A stretch of 64,000 nucleotides of DNA. Origin: Gordonia sp. PP30 (GTDB lineage: Bacteria > Actinomycetota > Actinomycetes > Mycobacteriales > Mycobacteriaceae). Location of the stretch: NCBI RefSeq assembly GCF_023100845.1, contig NZ_CP095864.1, positions 3,410,001 to 3,474,000 of the forward strand. The letters are read 5' to 3'. Each line of letters opens with the position of its first letter. The stretch's first letter is position 1. The notes beneath the pieces were generated by a model. The model was not told the DNA's origin. It did no database searches and was given only the letters and a program-made list of their open reading frames with translations. Both the position numbers and the translations under genes were made by a program. This document shows, piece after piece, positions 56,636 to 64,000 of this stretch.

Positions 56636-57443
56636 TCAGGCCGCGGAGCCGTTCATTCCGAGGGTGTACGACGTCATGGACAGCGATCCGGCGTTGTACC
56701 CCTCGATCAGCTGGTCCAGCGGGCGGCCGTTCGCGAGGCCGGCGATGTAGAGCAACGGCAGGAAATGGTCGGGGGTCGGCACCGCGCTCGCGAAGTCCGG
56801 GTGCGCGTCGAGGGTGAGAATCTCGGACGACCGGTCGCCGAGCAGTTCGGCGGCCGCGTCGTCGAAGCGCCGGGCCCAGGCGAAACCACCGTCCGGCTGG
56901 GAGAAGTCGAGCGCCCGCAGGTTATGCACGATGTTGCCGCTGCCGATGATCAGCACGCCCTGCTCGCGGAGCGGTGCCAGCCGGCGACCGAGTTCCAGGT
57001 GGTAGTCCAGGCCCTCGAAGGCGTTGAGCGACAGCTGGACCACCGGGATCGACGCGTCCGGAAACACATGGCGCAGCACCGACCAGGTGCCGTGGTCGAT
57101 TCCCCCAGCTGTCCACGTCAAGGCCGACCCAGGTGGGTTTGACGATGTCGGCGACCGCCTCGGCGACGTCGGGTGCGCCGGGCGCAGGATAGTCGACGTC
57201 GAACAGCTCTCGGGGAAAGCCGTAGAAGTCGTGGATGGTCCGCGGGAGCCGCATCGCGGTCACCGCGGACGCGTTGATGTACCAGTGCGCCGAGATCACC
57301 AGGATCGCGCGCGGGGTCGGGATCGACCGGCCGAACGCCGACCACGCCTCCGTGTAGCGATTGTGCTCGATCGCGTTCATCGGGCTACCGTGACCGAGGA
57401 ACGCGGCGGGCATGAGCGCGGCGTCGGGCTGCACCGTGGTCAT
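56636..57443 (-). pseudogene. LigB-type extradiol dioxygenase gene with a frameshift
   Basis: The N-terminal half ([29 protein letters not shown]) is read to about 57110. The rest ([46 protein letters not shown]) continues in a second frame to 56636. One extra base in a GGGGGAA run near 57105 explains it. Whole, the protein would be the 4,5-DOPA dioxygenase-like type with metal histidines. The break is either real decay or a homopolymer error. Confidence 0.8.
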
Positions 57444-57487
57444 CGGACCTCCTTCACTTCGGTGACGGAAACGACGGTACGCCGGAT

Positions 57488-58237
57488 CTAGCTCGACGGT
57501 CCTCCGGTGACCAGCTTCTGCACCCATCGGCCGCCGTCGTCGATGTCGACCGGCTCGCCCGCGACCAGGACCGTGGGCGTCGCGACGACTCCCTTGTTGG
57601 AGTTCTCCAACTGTGTGGTGGAGGTCTTCGCCATGGCCTTCGCCTCACCGATGAGAGCACCGTCGGCGATGCAGGTGCGCGTCGCCTCGTTGGCACCGGC
57701 CTGCGCCGCGAGGTCGGCGATCTGCGCGTTGTCGGGCCCCTTGCCCGACTCGCCGTCCGCCTTGGCGAACAGGTCGGCGTGCAGCCGGGTGAAGACCTCC
57801 GCCGAATCGCCGCCGCCGGCCGAGCCGTGCCGGGCGACGCACAGGACCGCGCCCGCCCCGCGCGACGAGTACCCGCCTGACCCGGAGTCCCGGATCATCA
57901 GCAGGTGGTAGCGCACGCGCAGACTGCCCGCCGCCGCCGCGGCGGCGAGCGCCGGACCGGACGTCGACTCGAACGTCTTGCAATGCGTGCAGCCGAAGTC
58001 CTCGAAGACGTCGACCGTGGTCGGCGCGTTCCGATCGCCCACGATGAACGACGCGTTCTGCGCCAGCACCTTCTCATCGACCGGCGGCCACTTCTTGTTG
58101 GCCCGCCACAGCACCCCGGCGACGATCAGCACGATCACCAGCACACCGGCGCCGACCAGGACGTACGTCGAACGACTGGAGGTCGCTCTCGGTTCGTGAC
58201 GTGCGGTCTGTCCGGTCGGCGACGGCTTCTTACTCAC
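57488..58237 (-). CDS. membrane-anchored DsbA-like thioredoxin-fold protein
   Basis: This is a 249-residue protein with one N-terminal membrane anchor (residues 24-45), then a thioredoxin-fold domain with the active site CTHC at 83-86 and cis-proline region [10 protein letters not shown]. It probably oxidises or isomerises disulphides outside the membrane, as related actinobacterial proteins do. Confidence 0.86.
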   Translation of the reverse strand: MSKKPSPTGQTARHEPRATSSRSTYVLVGAGVLVIVLIVAGVLWRANKKWPPVDEKVLAQNASFIVGDRNAPTTVDVFEDFGCTHCKTFESTSGPALAAAAAAGSLRVRYHLLMIRDSGSGGYSSRGAGAVLCVARHGSAGGGDSAEVFTRLHADLFAKADGESGKGPDNAQIADLAAQAGANEATRTCIADGALIGEAKAMAKTSTTQLENSNKGVVATPTVLVAGEPVDIDDGGRWVQKLVTGGPSS

Positions 58238-58256
58238 GTGTCCGACTGTAGCGGTG

Positions 58257-59906
58257 CTACCCGAGTACCGAGTCGACCAGCCGCTGCGCTTCGGCCTGCA
58301 CCTGCGCGAGATGCTCGGCGCCGAGGAAGCTCTCCGCGTAGATCTTGTACACGTCCTCGGTGCCCGACGGCCGCGCCGCGAACCAGGCGTTCTCCGTGGT
58401 CACCTTCAGCCCGCCGATCGCCGCGCCGTTGCCGGGCGCCTCGGTGAGGATCGCGGTGATCGGTTCCCCCGCCAGTTCGGTGGCCTCGACCTGTTCCGGC
58501 GACAGCGCCGCGAGCCGGGCCTTCTGTTCCCGGTTCGCCGGGGCGTCGATCCGCGCGTACGCGCTCGATCCGTAGCGCTCGGCGAGTTCGGCGTACCGCT
58601 GCGAGGGCGTCTTCCCGGTCACCGCGAGGATCTCCGAGGCGAGCAGATCCAGCAGGATCCCGTCCTTGTCCGTCGACCACGGCCGGCCGTCGAACGTCAG
58701 GAACGACGCCCCCGCGCTCTCCTCGCCGCCGAAGCCGATGGTCCCGTCCGCCAGGCCGTCGACGAAGTACTTGAAACCGACCGGCACCTCGATCAGATCG
58801 CGCCCGATCCCGGCGACCACCCGGTCGATCAGCGACGACGACACCAGCGTCTTCCCGACCGCCGTGTTCTCCGCCCAGCCCGGCCGGTGCGTGAACAGGT
58901 AGTCGATGGCGACGGCCAGATAGTGATTCGGGTTCATCAGACCGGCGTCGGCGGTCACGATGCCGTGGCGGTCGGCGTCGGCGTCGTTGCCGGTCGCGAT
59001 GTCGTACGACGCCCGCTGCGCGATCAGCGACGCCATCGCACTCGCGGAACTGCAGTCCATCCGGATCTTGCCATCGGTGTCGAGCGTCATGAAGCTGAAC
59101 GCCGGGTCGGTGTCCGGGTTGACGACGGTCATCCCGTCGAGCCCGTAGTAGTCCTTGATCGCCCCCCAGTAGGCGACCGACGCGCCGCCGAGCGGGTCCG
59201 CACCGATCCGGAATCCGGCCGCCTTGATCGCGTCCATGTCGACCACGTCGCGCAGCGCCGCGACATAGGTGTCGATGAACGAGTAGTCGGTGACCAGCGG
59301 GCTGCGGCGCGCCTCCTCGAACGGGACGCGGCGGACGCCGTCGAGCCCGGCCTCCAGGAGTTCGTTGGCGCGCGCGGCGATCACCGAGGTGATGGACCCG
59401 TCGGCCGGCCCTCCGCTCGGCGGGTTGTATTTGAAACCGCCGTCGGCGGGCGGGTTGTGCGACGGCGTCACGACGATGCCGTCCGCGCGGCCGGACTCGA
59501 CGGAGTCGAGGGTGGTGTTGAACGCCAGAATGGCCCGGCTCACCGCCGGGGTCGGGGTGAACGCGTCGCCGGTGGCGGTGAACACGGCGATGTCGTTCCC
59601 GACGAGGACCTCCAGCGCGCTGCGCCACGCCGGGATCGAGAGAAGATGCGTGTCGAACCCGATGAACACCGGGCCGTCGATCCCCTCGGCGTTGCGGTAG
59701 TCGACGATCGCCTGGGTCATCGCGAGCACGTGGTTCTCGTTGAACGCCGCGTTCACGCTGCTCCCCCGGTGGCCCGAGGTTCCGAAGACCACGCGCTGGT
59801 CCGGGTTCGCCGGGTCCGGCGCCAGGTCGTAATACGCGCGCCGCACGGCATCGACGTCGATCAGGTCTTCTTCGAGCGCCGGTGTGCCGGCCCGCGGGTG
59901 CGCCAT
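58257..59906 (-). CDS. pgm: phosphoglucomutase (alpha-D-glucose)
   Basis: This is a 549-residue enzyme converting glucose 1-phosphate and glucose 6-phosphate. The phosphoserine loop TPSHNPP is at 147-153, the metal loop is DADADRHG, the substrate motif GGEESAG and the phosphate-binding RPSGTED. The length equals E. coli Pgm. The ATG at 59906 gives the family start; a GTG at 59924 would add six residues. Confidence 0.95.
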   Translation of the reverse strand: MAHPRAGTPALEEDLIDVDAVRRAYYDLAPDPANPDQRVVFGTSGHRGSSVNAAFNENHVLAMTQAIVDYRNAEGIDGPVFIGFDTHLLSIPAWRSALEVLVGNDIAVFTATGDAFTPTPAVSRAILAFNTTLDSVESGRADGIVVTPSHNPPADGGFKYNPPSGGPADGSITSVIAARANELLEAGLDGVRRVPFEEARRSPLVTDYSFIDTYVAALRDVVDMDAIKAAGFRIGADPLGGASVAYWGAIKDYYGLDGMTVVNPDTDPAFSFMTLDTDGKIRMDCSSASAMASLIAQRASYDIATGNDADADRHGIVTADAGLMNPNHYLAVAIDYLFTHRPGWAENTAVGKTLVSSSLIDRVVAGIGRDLIEVPVGFKYFVDGLADGTIGFGGEESAGASFLTFDGRPWSTDKDGILLDLLASEILAVTGKTPSQRYAELAERYGSSAYARIDAPANREQKARLAALSPEQVEATELAGEPITAILTEAPGNGAAIGGLKVTTENAWFAARPSGTEDVYKIYAESFLGAEHLAQVQAEAQRLVDSVLG

Positions 59907-60093
59907 ACCTGCCGATTCTGCCACTGTCTCGCCGATTGCTCAGCGCCTCAGACATGGTCCGCGAACGCGGGGTCCCACCCCGGCCCTCTTGTGGATGAAC
60001 GGCGTTGTCCACAGGCTCGCTCCCGGCACCTGTCGCCGCCGCGCGCATCGACGACGCTGTGAGTCGTAGTCGAGATACCAGAGGGGGTGGACG

Positions 60094-60414
60094 ATGGGTG
60101 CGCAACAGTGGGTGACTCTGGTCGTCGGTCTGACCGCCGGCTTCGGCGTCATCGCGACGCTCTGGCAACGTCAGCGATCCGAGCACCACGATCGCCGGGA
60201 ACGCGCCGAGCAGCAGGCCCGCGCCGAATGGTGGAAACGGTGGCAGTGGGCCGTAGAACTGGCGTTGTCCGACGATCCGGCGCACCAACAGGCCGGGTTC
60301 GAAACCCTGGATTCGCTGACTCGATCATCGCTGATCACTGCTAGTGAGGTCGATATAGTTGAAGCGTTCGTTCAAAGCATTCCGAGGAGCGGCAATGGAT
60401 CTCGAAGCGAGTAA
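60094..60414 (+). CDS. small membrane-anchored coiled-coil protein
   Basis: This is a 106-residue protein with one N-terminal membrane segment (WVTLVVGLTAGFGVIATLW) followed by a charged helix (RSEHHDRRERAEQQARAEWW). It overlaps the next small gene by 20 bases. Function unknown. Confidence 0.7.
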   Translation: MGAQQWVTLVVGLTAGFGVIATLWQRQRSEHHDRRERAEQQARAEWWKRWQWAVELALSDDPAHQQAGFETLDSLTRSSLITASEVDIVEAFVQSIPRSGNGSRSE

Positions 60415-60568
60415 GCGTCAGCGCGCAGATTCGGAATGGGACCTGCGCGGGAACAGCCCGGGCGCACGCCGAGCCGCGGCCAAACTCCTCGTCACCGTCC
60501 GGAAGAAGCAGGGCCGCGAAGTGGAGCAGTGGGTGCTGGACGTCGCCGAGGGCCGACTGCCCGCGTAG
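60395..60568 (+). CDS. small basic protein
   Basis: This is a 57-residue basic protein starting at an ATG with GAGGAGC four bases upstream. It contains ARRAAAKLLVTVRKKQGREV. It probably forms a pair with the overlapping upstream gene. Function unknown. Confidence 0.65.
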   Translation: MDLEASKRQRADSEWDLRGNSPGARRAAAKLLVTVRKKQGREVEQWVLDVAEGRLPA

Positions 60569-60857
60569 CGGCAGTCCCGCGAGCCGAGAAGATCCTCAGA
60601 AGACCGGCCGCCTCAGCACCGCCGAGGGAAGATCGCCGTCCGCGGCCCCGAGACGGCCGATGTTCTGCGCGACGCCCGGCCACAACCGGCGTTCGGCACG
60701 GGGTGAGCGGGTGGCCTCGACTCGGCGATCCCGAGCGTGGCGGAGCGGAGCGACGACCCGCGGTCGAAGGGAGACCGGTATGGTGCGGGATCGCCAGACA
60801 TGGTGCGACCCCCGACTCCGCCGACCGGCGAACCGAGCCGGGTAATAGGGTGCAGGA

Positions 60858-61445
60858 ATGGCCTCCCCCAAGCTCGCCGTCCTCGTTTTGCCGGGCGGCA
60901 CCGATTTCAGCTACCAGCCGTTCTCCCGCACCCAGCATCCGTCGATGCGGATGTACCCGTTCAGCCTGTCGATCCAGGCCCGGTTCCCCCGGTCGGTCCG
61001 GGTCCATCAGGCCACCTACCGGGTGTACGGCTGGAACGGTGGACAGGCCAGCCCGATGCCGTATGCGCGCAACGCGCTGGACCGGCTCAAGCGCACGTAC
61101 CCGGACACCCCGATCGCCCTGATCGGGCATTCGATGGGCGGCCGGATCGTCGCGCAGCTCGGCGCCGACGAACAGGTCACCGACATTCTGGCGCTCGCCC
61201 CCTGGTGGCAGTACGCGGACTGGCGGCAGATCCACGACGGCGCGCGGGTGCTCGCGATCCACGGCGAGAACGACACCCTGACCCGGCCTCGGCGCACCGA
61301 GAAGGGCATCGCCGAGCTCGCCGCGCGCGGGCTGGACGCGCGCTTCATCTCGGTGCCGAACGGCGGCCACGCCATGCTCGATCACATCGGGCTGTGGCAG
61401 GGCGAGGCGCTTCGCTTCGTCGCGCGCGCCATGCGGGACGAGTGA
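60858..61445 (+). CDS. alpha/beta hydrolase
   Basis: This is a 195-residue hydrolase with the nucleophile elbow GHSMGG, an ALAPWW stretch, and the acid and histidine in HGENDTL and GGHAM. It begins VLVLPGGTD after a short lead. TAGGGT lies six bases before the ATG (leaderless geometry). Substrate unknown. Confidence 0.88.
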   Translation: MASPKLAVLVLPGGTDFSYQPFSRTQHPSMRMYPFSLSIQARFPRSVRVHQATYRVYGWNGGQASPMPYARNALDRLKRTYPDTPIALIGHSMGGRIVAQLGADEQVTDILALAPWWQYADWRQIHDGARVLAIHGENDTLTRPRRTEKGIAELAARGLDARFISVPNGGHAMLDHIGLWQGEALRFVARAMRDE

Positions 61446-61555
61446 CCTTCCGCGAGTAGTTCGATAGACCCCATTCTGGGCCAGCGTCACGGTATCGGTA
61501 GCGGGAGTCGCCCGTCGCCTAGCGCCGCCGCCGTCCCGCCGATAGCGTGGACCAC

Positions 61556-62416
61556 ATGTCGACAATCACCAACCTCACCGTCCTCGGCACCGGCGTTCTC
61601 GGCTTGCAGATCGCCTTCCAGTCCGCATACAAGGGCAAGACCGTCACCGCCTACGACCTCAACGACGAGATCCTCGCCAAAGCGAAGGATCGGGCCCGCG
61701 ATCTGGCCAAGACGTACCTCGCCGAAGTCTCCGGCGCCACCCAGGAATCGGTCGACGCGGCCCTCGGGCGCCTCACTTTCACCGCCGACCTAGCCACCGC
61801 GGCCGGCGATGCCGACCTGGTGATCGAGGCCGTACCCGAGGTGCTCAAGATCAAGGACGAGACCTTCACGAAGCTGAACGAGGTGGCACCCGCCAAGACC
61901 GTCTTCGCCACCAACTCCTCCACCTTGCTGCCCAGCGACATCGCGCCGTCCACCGGCCGCGAGGACCGCTTCTTGGCGATGCACTTCGCCAACCGGGTCT
62001 GGCAGTTCAACACCTGCGAAATCATGGGTACCGAGAAGACCAGCAAGGAGACCTTCGACACCGCGGTCGAGTGCGCCACCGAGATCGGCATGGTGCCGAT
62101 CCCGATGCACAAGGAGAAGGCCGGCTACGTCCTCAATTCACTGCTGGTGCCCTTCCTCAGCGCCGCCGCCGAGCTGGCCGCCGGCGACTACGCCGATCCC
62201 AAGTCCGTCGACGAGGTCTGGCGCATCGCGACCGGCGCTCCGCTCGGACCGTTCCAGATCTACGACATCATCGGCCTCAACACGCCGTACAACATCATGA
62301 TGTCCGGCGATGCCGAGCAGCAGAAGCTCGCCGCGTGGATGAAAGCCAACTACATCGACAAGGGCTACCTGGGGCTCGCTTCGGGGCGCGGGTTCTACGA
62401 CTACTCCTCGAAGTAG
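61556..62416 (+). CDS. 3-hydroxyacyl-CoA dehydrogenase
   Basis: This is a 286-residue enzyme of the short (3-hydroxybutyryl-CoA) type. The NAD-binding GTGVLGLQIA at 11-20, the catalytic histidine in AMHFANRVW and the KEKAGYVLNS motif are present. The ATG at 61556 has TAGCGT seven bases upstream, which favours it over the GTG at 61547. It oxidises or reduces hydroxyacyl-CoA in fatty acid metabolism, in line with the oleate hydratase beside it. Confidence 0.93.
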   Translation: MSTITNLTVLGTGVLGLQIAFQSAYKGKTVTAYDLNDEILAKAKDRARDLAKTYLAEVSGATQESVDAALGRLTFTADLATAAGDADLVIEAVPEVLKIKDETFTKLNEVAPAKTVFATNSSTLLPSDIAPSTGREDRFLAMHFANRVWQFNTCEIMGTEKTSKETFDTAVECATEIGMVPIPMHKEKAGYVLNSLLVPFLSAAAELAAGDYADPKSVDEVWRIATGAPLGPFQIYDIIGLNTPYNIMMSGDAEQQKLAAWMKANYIDKGYLGLASGRGFYDYSSK

Positions 62417-62476
62417 GCAACCACCCATCGGGACGATCAGCGCCCACCGCAGTACCGAAAAAAGCAGAGGGCATCT

Positions 62477-64000
62477 ATGCACCACGACGCAGGCAACTAC
62501 GAGGCGTTCGCCCGACCGCGCAAGCCGGCCGGAGTAGACGACAAGACGGCCTGGTTCGTCGGATCCGGACTGGCGTCGCTTTCCGGCGCCGCGTTCCTGA
62601 TCCGGGACGGCCAGATGTCCGGCGACAGGATCACCGTTTTCGAGGAACTCGACCTACCGGGCGGCGCCCTGGACGGTATCAAGGAGCCCGAGAAGGGCTT
62701 CGTGATCCGCGGCGGCCGCGAAATGGAGAACCATTTCGAGTGTCTCTGGGACCTCTTCCGCTCCGTTCCGTCGCTGGAGATCGACGGTGCCAGCGTGCTC
62801 GACGAATTCTACTGGCTCAACAAGGACGACCCGAACTTCTCTCTGTGCCGCGTGACCGAGAAGCAGGGCCAGGACGCGCACACCGACGGCAAGTTCGACA
62901 TGGACGACGCCTCGCAGAAGGATCTGGTCCGCATGTTCCTCGCCACCCGCGAGGAACTGGCGAACGTGAAGATCAGCGACTTCTTCTCCAAGGAGTTCCT
63001 GGCGAGCAACTTCTGGCTGTACTGGCGCACCATGTTCGCCTTCGAGGAGTGGCATAGCGCGCTGGAGATGAAGCTGTACCTGCATCGCTTCATCCACCAC
63101 ATCAAGGGTCTGCCGGACCTGTCGTCGCTCAAGTTCACCAAGTACAACCAGTACGAGTCGCTGGTGCTGCCGCTCTACAAGTGGCTCCTGGATCAGGGGG
63201 TCGTGTTCCGCTTCTCCACGACGGTGACCGATGTCGACTTCGACGTCGACGGCACCCGCAAACAGGCCACGCGGATCCACTGGACCAGCAAGGGTGAGGA
63301 CGGTACGACCGAGCTCTCGGCGAATGATCTGCTGTTCATGACGATCGGCTCGCTCACCGAGAACTCCGACGAGGGCGATCACCGGACCCCGGCCACCCTC
63401 AACCGCGGGCCGGCGCCGGCATGGGATCTGTGGCGGCGGATCGCCGCGAAGGATCCGGCATTCGGTCGTCCGAACGTCTTCGGCGGCGACATCGACGCCA
63501 CCAAGTGGGAGTCGTGCACGGTGACCACGCTCGACACCCGGATCCCGGAGTACATCCGCAAGATCTGCAAGCGCGATCCCTTCAGCGGCAAGGTGGTGAC
63601 CGGCGGCATCGTGACCGCCAAGGACTCCAGCTGGCTGATGAGCTGGACGGTGAACCGGCAGCCGCACTTCAAGCAGCAACCGAAAGACCAGATCGTCGTC
63701 TGGGTCTACGGCCTGTTCCCCGACAAGAAGGGCGACTACGTCGACAAGACAATGGCCGAATGCACCGGCGAGGAGATCACCCGCGAATGGCTGTACCAGA
63801 TGGGTGTCCCCACCGATCAGATCGACGAGCTCGCGGCGACCGGCGCGAAGGCCGTCCCGTGCATGATGCCGTACGTCACCGCGTTCTTCATGCCGCGCCA
63901 GTCCGGTGACCGGCCCGACGTGGTGCCGGCCGGCTCGGTGAACTTCGCCTTCATCGGCCAGTTCTCCGAGAGCCCGACGCGCGACTGCATCTTCACCACC
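62477..64000 (+). CDS. ohyA: oleate hydratase (3' end outside window)
   Basis: The first 508 residues of a flavin-binding oleate hydratase, which adds water to the double bond of oleic acid to give 10-hydroxystearate. The FAD loop GSGLASLSGA is at 29-38. RGGREMENHFECLWDL (79-94) is the conserved family segment with the catalytic glutamate. The frame is open to the window end. AGAGGGC before the ATG supports the start. The family is usually 560-650 residues, so 50-140 are missing. Confidence 0.93.
   Translation, partial: MHHDAGNYEAFARPRKPAGVDDKTAWFVGSGLASLSGAAFLIRDGQMSGDRITVFEELDLPGGALDGIKEPEKGFVIRGGREMENHFECLWDLFRSVPSLEIDGASVLDEFYWLNKDDPNFSLCRVTEKQGQDAHTDGKFDMDDASQKDLVRMFLATREELANVKISDFFSKEFLASNFWLYWRTMFAFEEWHSALEMKLYLHRFIHHIKGLPDLSSLKFTKYNQYESLVLPLYKWLLDQGVVFRFSTTVTDVDFDVDGTRKQATRIHWTSKGEDGTTELSANDLLFMTIGSLTENSDEGDHRTPATLNRGPAPAWDLWRRIAAKDPAFGRPNVFGGDIDATKWESCTVTTLDTRIPEYIRKICKRDPFSGKVVTGGIVTAKDSSWLMSWTVNRQPHFKQQPKDQIVVWVYGLFPDKKGDYVDKTMAECTGEEITREWLYQMGVPTDQIDELAATGAKAVPCMMPYVTAFFMPRQSGDRPDVVPAGSVNFAFIGQFSESPTRDCIFTT

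Noticed and set aside
56636..57443. Programmed frameshift in the dioxygenase gene
   Set aside because: The break is in a homopolymer in the middle of a conserved domain, and no such frameshift is known for this family.
58254..60062. A 602-residue plus-strand open frame
   Set aside because: It is opposite phosphoglucomutase, which is complete on the minus strand.
62071..63057. A 328-residue plus-strand open frame
   Set aside because: It crosses the end of the dehydrogenase and the start of the oleate hydratase in another frame; both real genes have clear family motifs.

Overview
The window comes from a high-GC actinobacterium. The endolysin ends in LGFP repeats, the kind of module that binds mycolic-acid cell walls, many genes have TANNNT -10 boxes placed 6-7 bases before their start codon (leaderless transcripts), and the chromosome carries an oleate hydratase. 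Together these point to a mycolic-acid genus, most likely Gordonia or a close relative; this is inference from gene content, not a database match.

Layout. (1) 1-4882 is chromosome: the tail of an unknown gene, an acetamidase/formamidase and a metallo-beta-lactamase-fold hydrolase joined by 4-base overlaps, two small genes of which the second is split by an intact ISL3-family insertion sequence with an exact 8-bp target duplication, and a decayed tyrosine integrase. (2) 4883-54100 is an apparently complete ~49 kb siphovirus prophage. It is bounded by a 26-bp direct repeat that is the 3' end of tRNA-Ala(GGC); the whole tRNA gene stays at the right end. (3) 54101-64000 is chromosome again: a secreted protein, a MarR/cupin pair around a shared operator, a frameshifted SRPBCC gene with a second MarR gene, a frameshifted LigB-type dioxygenase, a membrane-anchored DsbA-like protein, phosphoglucomutase, two small proteins, an alpha/beta hydrolase, a 3-hydroxyacyl-CoA dehydrogenase and a truncated oleate hydratase.

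Inside the prophage, reading leftwards from the tRNA: an HNH protein and the integrase (minus strand); a plus-strand lysogeny block (repressor, a GNAT toxin-antitoxin pair, an ImmA-like peptidase, a DUF3263-like protein); a divergent Cro-like gene that opens a long minus-strand early operon of tightly overlapping small genes (DinD/BRO-like antirepressor, an excisionase-like HTH, a DUF6745-like protein with 56 tetrapeptide repeats, YqaJ exonuclease, SNF2-type helicase, DNA methyltransferase, replication initiator with internal iterons, RusA, WhiB-HTH, sliding clamp, HNH, MmcB-like nuclease); then packaging (HNH, terminase small and large), portal, protease, capsid, connectors, tail tube, frameshifted chaperones, tape measure, baseplate/minor tail proteins, lysis (endolysin, holin, DUF2746-like) and glycine-rich tail-tip proteins. 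At the far left a separate plus-strand block of four small genes is read from two identical 94-bp promoter/operator/leader copies; this looks like a lysogenically expressed accessory module. Two more plus-strand zinc-ribbon genes, each with its own leaderless promoter, are inserted in the minus-strand operons.

The parts most worth a second look are the tetrapeptide-repeat protein (46108-47772), the duplicated-operator block at the left end, the lone zinc-ribbon genes, the internal start in the endolysin, and the iterons inside the replication initiator gene.
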